This document shows positions 57,631 to 61,840 of a DNA stretch of 61,840 nt, in pieces. Under the pieces are notes generated by a model. That model saw nothing but the letters and a program-made list of their open reading frames with translations. It was not told where the DNA came from and did not search any database. This stretch comes from an uncultured Eubacteriales bacterium (GTDB lineage: Bacteria; Bacillota; Clostridia; Lachnospirales; Bianqueaceae): NCBI GenBank assembly GCA_902783575.1, contig CACZRP010000057.1, positions 1 to 61,840 of the forward strand, in the 5' to 3' direction. Each line of letters opens with the position of its first letter. Positions within the stretch are counted from its first letter, which is position 1. Position numbers and translations under genes: made by a program.

Positions 57631-59277
57631 TTACTGCAGCCTTGAGAAAACATCCAGATGCAGCCCGGTGTCATCAAGATGATAGAGGGTGTCACATACC
57701 TCCGTCAGGTATTTCCGGTCATGGGAAATACTGATAATGGCGCCGGGAAAGGAAGCAAGCATGTTCCTGATGACCGGACCCGAGAGAGGTGAGAAATTTC
57801 GCGTGGGCTCGTCGAGGATAAGTACATTCGCGGGAGAAAGGGTCATCTTAAGAAGAAATAGCTTGGCCTTCTGGCCTCCGGAGAGCGCCCGGATGGGATG
57901 GCTCATCTCGTCCCGGGTAAAGCGTAGTGCCGCCAGATAGGTTTCCACATGGGTCCGCCACATTTTTTCGGTGGGTCCATTTTCTTTTTGTGCTTCAGCC
58001 AGCTGCCTTCGCTGATCGGCACTTGCATGGGGATCCGTGATGCGGACCTTTCGAAGATCCGTTCCGGAAACCAGATAATCCACGGGCGTCTTTTCGGGAT
58101 CCAGCTGATCTTCATATTGCTGCGGCATATAGATGGCAGAGATATCTTCTCTCTGCAGCAATGCTTCGGCAATCAGGCGCAGCAGGGTGGTTTTGCCGGC
58201 GCCGTTCTTTCCGATGATTCCTACTTTCTCCGGACCGCGGACCACCAGCCGAATCTCTTTGGATAGCAGCCGGTCACTGCCCGGTACACACAAGGCGTCC
58301 AGCTGATAATCCAGGACGGTTTTGCCGGATGGAATGGGGGAAGCCAGTTCGCCAAAGGAAAAGTCGATGGCTTCTTCCCTGATGGGACGGTCGGTCATCT
58401 GTTCATCCTCTTTGGCAAACCGCGCCCCCATGGCTTTGACTGCGTGCATTTTCTTTTTTAACAACCGGCCGCCGGGAGGATCCTGCCGGGTAATCACAGC
58501 CTGGGCGTGCTCCACTTTTTCGTAAATCCTGCGGTATTTTTCATCCCGGATCTTTTTCTGACGCAGATCATTCGCGGCCAGTTCCTCCTGACGGACAAAC
58601 AGATCCTGCCGCATCCGGACATAATCCGGATAGGACATCCGGGCCACCTGAAGGCGGCATTCCCGCTTTTGATAGACCTGTTCCAGATGTATGACTACAT
58701 TCGCTGTGTTCTCGATTAGCACTTCATCGTGGGAAATAAAGAGAACGATGCCCTGAAAATTTCGGATCAACCGTTCCAGCATATCCAATGTTTCCAGATC
58801 GAGGTCGTTGGAGGGCTCGTCCAGCAAAAGGACAGTCGGATCTTCCAGCAGGACCTTCAGCAGCTGAACCTTGACTTTTTCTCCGCCGGACAGGGTTTTC
58901 ATCAGCTGTTCCCGGTAGTATACATCCAGATCAAGCCCCGTCCGGCGCGCGAGGTCGGCCAGCTCTCCTGGTGAATGATCAAAGAACGACAGATCCTTGG
59001 TAAAATAGTCATACACTGTCTGATCCCGATTCCCAGGCGGAAGCTCCTGAGCCAGGTAGCCCAGCTTTTCCCCGGTGAGAATCCGGCTGCCCGTGACATC
59101 TGCATAGTCCTCGATCAAAGACGGGTCGTAAATCCATTTGAGCAGGGTGGATTTTCCGTTTCCCTCTTCGCCGATCAGCACCGCTTTATCGCCGGGACGC
59201 AGGCTGAAGGAGCAGTCCCGGATAAGATCCTTCAGATCCTTCCGGTGTGTAATCGTAACATCTTTTATCTGAAGCAT
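57631..59277 (-). CDS. ABC-F family ATPase (ribosome-protection type)
   Basis: A 548-residue protein with two ABC domains and no membrane segment. Walker A motifs are GEEGNGKST (36-44) and GKNGAGKTT; signatures LSGGEKVKVQ and LSGGQKAKLF; Walker B LLLDEPSNDL and LILDEPTRNF. The interdomain linker (about 230-290) is charged and long enough for an antibiotic-resistance-type ARD. It probably protects the ribosome from antibiotics, or is a translation factor; the class cannot be told from sequence. ATG 59277 follows AAGGAAAGGAAG. A 220-nt leader with short peptides and terminators precedes it. Confidence 0.88.
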   Translation of the reverse strand: MLQIKDVTITHRKDLKDLIRDCSFSLRPGDKAVLIGEEGNGKSTLLKWIYDPSLIEDYADVTGSRILTGEKLGYLAQELPPGNRDQTVYDYFTKDLSFFDHSPGELADLARRTGLDLDVYYREQLMKTLSGGEKVKVQLLKVLLEDPTVLLLDEPSNDLDLETLDMLERLIRNFQGIVLFISHDEVLIENTANVVIHLEQVYQKRECRLQVARMSYPDYVRMRQDLFVRQEELAANDLRQKKIRDEKYRRIYEKVEHAQAVITRQDPPGGRLLKKKMHAVKAMGARFAKEDEQMTDRPIREEAIDFSFGELASPIPSGKTVLDYQLDALCVPGSDRLLSKEIRLVVRGPEKVGIIGKNGAGKTTLLRLIAEALLQREDISAIYMPQQYEDQLDPEKTPVDYLVSGTDLRKVRITDPHASADQRRQLAEAQKENGPTEKMWRTHVETYLAALRFTRDEMSHPIRALSGGQKAKLFLLKMTLSPANVLILDEPTRNFSPLSGPVIRNMLASFPGAIISISHDRKYLTEVCDTLYHLDDTGLHLDVFSRLQ

Positions 59278-59310
59278 AGGCTTCCTTTCCTTTAGGTCCG
59301 CAAGCTGCAA

Positions 59311-59351
59311 TAAAAATAGTCTGCCGGTGCATTTCCACGCGCAGGCAGACT
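59311..59351 (-). terminator. Leader terminator directly upstream of the ABC-F gene
   Basis: On the minus strand AGTCTGCC and GGCAGACT form an 8-bp stem with an 18-nt loop, followed by ATTTTTA. It lies about 35 nt before the start codon, the classic place for an attenuator. Confidence 0.75.
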
Positions 59352-59363
59352 TCTCTTCACAAG

Positions 59364-59382
59364 AAAAAAGCCTCTGTAAGGC
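59364..59382 (-). terminator. Second, weaker leader terminator
   Basis: GCCTT-ACA-GAGGC followed by TTTTTT on the minus strand; short stem, so weak. Confidence 0.4.
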
Positions 59383-59386
59383 CTGT

Positions 59387-59458
59387 TCAGAAGAAAAGCT
59401 GATCACGCATGAAAAACACAGCCCATCCGGACCGGGTTTCCAGTAAGTGAACAAGCAT
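59387..59458 (-). CDS. Leader peptide 2 (23 codons)
   Basis: Starts at the A of the stop codon of leader peptide 1 (TAATG) and reads MLVHLLETRSGWAVFFMRDQ plus LFF. Short hydrophobic leaders that stall ribosomes in the presence of antibiotics are known upstream of ABC-F genes; that role here is inferred. It ends just before the weaker terminator. Confidence 0.5.
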   Translation of the reverse strand: MLVHLLETRSGWAVFFMRDQLFF

Positions 59459-59472
59459 TATTTTCTGAACAT
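59458..59472 (-). CDS. Leader peptide 1, MFRK (4 codons)
   Basis: GGAGGAG, AAAC, then ATG TTC AGA AAA TAA: a near-ideal ribosome binding site for a four-residue peptide. Its stop overlaps the start of leader peptide 2, so the two are coupled. Confidence 0.6.
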   Translation of the reverse strand: MFRK

Positions 59473-59500
59473 GTTTCTCCTCCAAAGCTTTCTTGAAGGT

Positions 59501-59529
59501 ATCCTATCATATTTCCGGGCAGAATGCAA
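59501..59529 (-). promoter_or_regulatory. Promoter of the ABC-F leader transcript
   Basis: On the minus strand TTGCAT (59529-59524), a 17-bp spacer and TAGGAT (59506-59501), about 30 nt before the first leader peptide. Confidence 0.6.
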
Positions 59530-59608
59530 GGGACGAAGCTATCAAAAGTGACAAATGAAGCAGACAGTGTGATGGCATGCTCTAAGCCCAACTTTTTCAG
59601 TCGGCTTC

Positions 59609-59637
59609 TTGCTTATCGCGCACAATTATGCTATTCT
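59609..59637 (+). promoter_or_regulatory. Promoter of the GrpB-phosphorylase gene
   Basis: TTGCTT (59609-59614), a 17-bp spacer and TATTCT (59632-59637), divergent from the ABC-F promoter. Confidence 0.5.
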
Positions 59638-59668
59638 CTATCAATCAATTTGTAACGGAGGTAAACCT

Positions 59669-61003
59669 ATGCAGATTGGACTAAGGCGCGGAACCGTTAT
59701 CCTGTGCGACTATACCGATTCCTATGCCGCGGAGATACAGGCGGAGGCCAGAAAAACGATAGGGATCTTAAGAGAGATCTTGGGAACAGACGCCGCCGAT
59801 ATCCAGCACGTCGGCAGCACGGCCATCCGAGGGATCAAGTCGAAGCCCATCATCGATCTGGCCGTTGGCGTCCATTCTTTCGAGGATATCCATCAACATG
59901 ATCAGACGTTAGAAGAAGCCGGAATCATCTATCGAAAGCAGGATGTCCCCGGGCAGCTTCTGTATGTTGTGGGTGAAGGAGACTACAGGACGCACCATAT
60001 TCATGTGGTAATTTATGGCAGTGAAGCCTGGAATAACTATATCAATTTCCGAGACTATCTGAACCAGCGGCCGGAGATTGCCTGCCGGTATTCCGCCCTG
60101 AAGCAGCGTCTTGCTGATCAGTATCCGGACGACCGCGGCGCCTATACCGAGGGAAAAGAGAAAATGATCGATGAGATCCTCGAACAGGCTTCACTTTGGC
60201 GAAAGCTTGGCGCGGATCTGTCCATTGCGGAATTCGACCCTGATGCTTCCAGTCTCATCGATCCGGTGGTTCTTTTAAAAGATGAGCCCAGGATCCCGAA
60301 AATTCTGATCAGCTGTTTTGCCTTTTCTACTTTTGAAAGGCTGAAGAATTCCCTGGAAAATGTCACGGAGCTGGGCGTTCTCAAAAACGCCAACTACTGG
60401 ACCCATTATTTCAAAGCATCCTGGCAGGGAATGGAGATCGGACTTGTCTGCGCCGAGGTGGGCGCTGCTTCCTGTGTTGGTCTTTTTGAGGATTTGTTTG
60501 CTATGGGCGCCGAAACGCTGATCCTTTACGGAAACTGCGGCGTCCTGGATGGTTCCATTGATGATCTAGCCATCATTCTGCCTACCTCGGCCATTCGGGA
60601 TGAGGGCACCAGCTTTCACTACTGCCCACCTTCAAGGGAAATCGCCGTCAATACTGACTATGGCGATCTCTTCGAATCCATGCTTCAGGAGCTGGGAATC
60701 CCTTGCCACAAGGGCAAGTGCTGGACCACGGATGGGTTCTATCGCGAAACGGCATGGAAAATGCAGAAAAGAAAAGAAGAAGGCTGCATCTGCGTAGACA
60801 TGGAAGCCTCGGCTATGGCAGCCCTGGCAAAAATGCGCGGGAAAAAGGTCCTGCAGTTCTTTTACGCCGGTGACAATCTGGATACGTCATCCTGGGATGC
60901 CCGAAGCCTTTCTCAGCTTGTAAGGCTCGAAGACAAAGACAGCGTCGGCCTGATTGCGCTGGAGGCTGCCCGCCGGATTGCCGCAGCCGAAAATGCATGC
61001 TGA
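59669..61003 (+). CDS. GrpB (UPF0157) domain fused to a nucleoside phosphorylase domain
   Basis: A 444-residue fusion. Residues 10-180 are a GrpB-type nucleotidyltransferase-like domain (IQHVGSTAIRGIKSKPIIDLAV and HHIHVVIYGSEAWNNYINFRDYL). Residues 215-440 are a purine/uridine phosphorylase fold, with VCAEVGAASCVGLFEDLFAMGAE for the phosphate and base region and CVDMEASAMAALAKMRG for the ribose-binding Glu/Met. A nucleoside- or nucleotide-modifying role is likely, but the real reaction is not known. ATG 59669 follows ACGGAGGT; a possible upstream start is weak. Confidence 0.82.
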   Translation: MQIGLRRGTVILCDYTDSYAAEIQAEARKTIGILREILGTDAADIQHVGSTAIRGIKSKPIIDLAVGVHSFEDIHQHDQTLEEAGIIYRKQDVPGQLLYVVGEGDYRTHHIHVVIYGSEAWNNYINFRDYLNQRPEIACRYSALKQRLADQYPDDRGAYTEGKEKMIDEILEQASLWRKLGADLSIAEFDPDASSLIDPVVLLKDEPRIPKILISCFAFSTFERLKNSLENVTELGVLKNANYWTHYFKASWQGMEIGLVCAEVGAASCVGLFEDLFAMGAETLILYGNCGVLDGSIDDLAIILPTSAIRDEGTSFHYCPPSREIAVNTDYGDLFESMLQELGIPCHKGKCWTTDGFYRETAWKMQKRKEEGCICVDMEASAMAALAKMRGKKVLQFFYAGDNLDTSSWDARSLSQLVRLEDKDSVGLIALEAARRIAAAENAC

Positions 61004-61118
61004 AGCGGTGATTTAGGGGAATATCCTGCAAAGTTCGACGGAACTTCCTAACGGAAAAGCATTAGAAAGAATTGACTACAGAAAAAGGGCATAGAATCAA
61101 ACTGAGCGGAGGATCTGA

Positions 61119-61840
61119 ATGGAACGATCATTGAGGACAAAGTATCCGCTGGTGCTGATCCACGGGGCGGGCTTCAGGGATCTTAGATGGCCTGTCTACT
61201 GGGGTCGGATCCCGGCGGTGCTGGAAAAGGAAGGCGCAGAGATCTTCTACGGCCTTCAGGACTGCTGGGCCAGCGTGGAGACAAATGCCGAAGCGATCGC
61301 TCGTCGGATTGATGAGATCCTTCAGGAGACCGGAAGCAAAAAGGTGAACATTATCGCCCATTCAAAAGGCGGCCTGGACGCGAGAATGGCAGCGTCTTCC
61401 TTTGGTTGCGGAAATAAGATCGCCAGTATCACCACTATAGCCACGCCGCATCATGGATCCGGGACGATCGATAAACTCTTTGCCATTCCGCGCTCCGTCT
61501 GGAATATGGCTGCTTTCGCTGTCAACAACTGGATCCGCATCGTGGGAGATAAGAAGCCTGATTTTCTCAGGCTGTGCGAAGATTTTACGACGGAACGTAT
61601 GGCAGCCTTCAATGAAAACAATCCGAATGTACCGAGCATCTATTATCAAAGTTTTGCCTGTGTGATGAGGCATCCTTTTTCAGATATCAACCTTTCGACG
61701 GCGAATGCGATCATCAATCATCTGGAAGGCGAGAACGACGGGCTGGTCACCGTAGAGTCGGCCAGATGGGGAGAGAAGCACACGGTCCTTCGGTCCAATG
61801 CATTCAGAGGCATCTCGCATCTGGATGCGATCGATCTTCG
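61119..61840 (+). CDS. Lipase/esterase of the alpha/beta hydrolase fold (3' end missing)
   Basis: The frame runs from ATG 61119 off the right edge, giving about 240 residues. LVLIHGAGFRD is the oxyanion loop, and IIAHSKGGLDAR has the nucleophile elbow (Ser in HSKGG), typical of triacylglycerol-lipase-like enzymes; a catalytic Asp may lie in EGENDGLVTVESA, and a His would be in SHLDA near the edge. No signal peptide. GCGGAGG lies six bases upstream. Confidence 0.8.
   Translation, partial: MERSLRTKYPLVLIHGAGFRDLRWPVYWGRIPAVLEKEGAEIFYGLQDCWASVETNAEAIARRIDEILQETGSKKVNIIAHSKGGLDARMAASSFGCGNKIASITTIATPHHGSGTIDKLFAIPRSVWNMAAFAVNNWIRIVGDKKPDFLRLCEDFTTERMAAFNENNPNVPSIYYQSFACVMRHPFSDINLSTANAIINHLEGENDGLVTVESARWGEKHTVLRSNAFRGISHLDAIDL

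Noticed and set aside
57631..59454. ABC-F start further upstream at 59454
   Set aside because: The extra 59 codons run through two terminator hairpins and leader peptides and have no ribosome binding site, while ATG 59277 has an excellent one and begins with the family N-terminus.

Overview
The window reads as chromosome of an anaerobic, Gram-positive-type bacterium, most likely a gut-associated member of the Clostridia (Lachnospiraceae-like is my guess, not proven). The evidence is a clostridial Rnf complex, strong AGGAGG ribosome binding sites, canonical TTGACA-17-TATAAT promoters, an Idi-like NUDIX protein, ferredoxin-tailed aldo/keto reductase, ABC-F protein with an attenuator leader, and system II cytochrome c maturation. 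No rRNA or tRNA gene was seen.

Layout. 1-98: end of an IS3-family element that runs off the left edge. 175-1887: a family 3 glycosidase, divergent from a long energy operon (2081-11933) made of rnfC, a fused rnfD-rnfG, rnfE, rnfA, rnfB, the pentaheme nitrite reductase nrfA, ccsB and ccsA for haem attachment, and a MATE exporter. 12010-12978: ROK sugar kinase. 13193-17942 (minus): arginine biosynthesis argC-GNAT-argJ-argB-argD with two ArgR-like boxes at its promoter. 18236-20776: flavodoxin-like protein, NUDIX hydrolase and ferredoxin-tailed aldo/keto reductase. 20900-23908: AraC regulator divergent from a sugar isomerase/epimerase and an oxidoreductase. 23909-24861: no gene, but two arrays of interrupted palindromes. 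24862-30047: ITPase-like gene, proS, a FakA-like fragment, a NagB-like deaminase and an RNA methyltransferase. 30134-33088: class A penicillin-binding protein. 33373-37104: fructokinase-like kinase, sodium symporter, second Gfo/Idh oxidoreductase. 37197-42675: YdcF protein, a metallo-beta-lactamase/acetyltransferase fusion, and a LexA-like/Y-family polymerase module. 42776-46459: flavoprotein, small XRE regulator, broken peroxiredoxin gene, a third palindrome array, a long hairpin, AraC regulator and FMN dehydrogenase. 46560-61840: esterase, phosphoesterase, degenerate TrpC-like protein, SDR, phosphohexomutase, malic enzyme, HIT protein, FAD oxidoreductase, XRE/membrane protein, ABC-F ATPase with its attenuator, GrpB-phosphorylase fusion and a partial lipase.

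How genes work together. The Rnf complex, NrfA and the CcsB/CcsA maturation pair are translationally coupled or closely spaced, with no nrfH or quinol dehydrogenase nearby. I infer a membrane chain in which ferredoxin electrons pass through Rnf to an anchored extracytoplasmic nitrite reductase. The argC-J-B-D set supplies ornithine. The AraC/isomerase/oxidoreductase and kinase/symporter blocks look like carbon-source uptake and catabolism.

Most unusual signals. (1) Three arrays of short inverted arms (7-9 bp) separated by 22 bp (22-23 in one array) lie in two intergenic regions. In array A all seven spacers are exactly 22 bp and the linkers between units are 8, 19 or 30 bp, stepping by 11 bp, about one helical turn. 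(2) The Rnf-NrfA-CcsBA operon with an RnfD-RnfG fusion. (3) A LexA-like/UmuC-like module whose consensus promoter is flanked by a perfect 16-bp inverted repeat. (4) Many short tandem duplications at gene ends.
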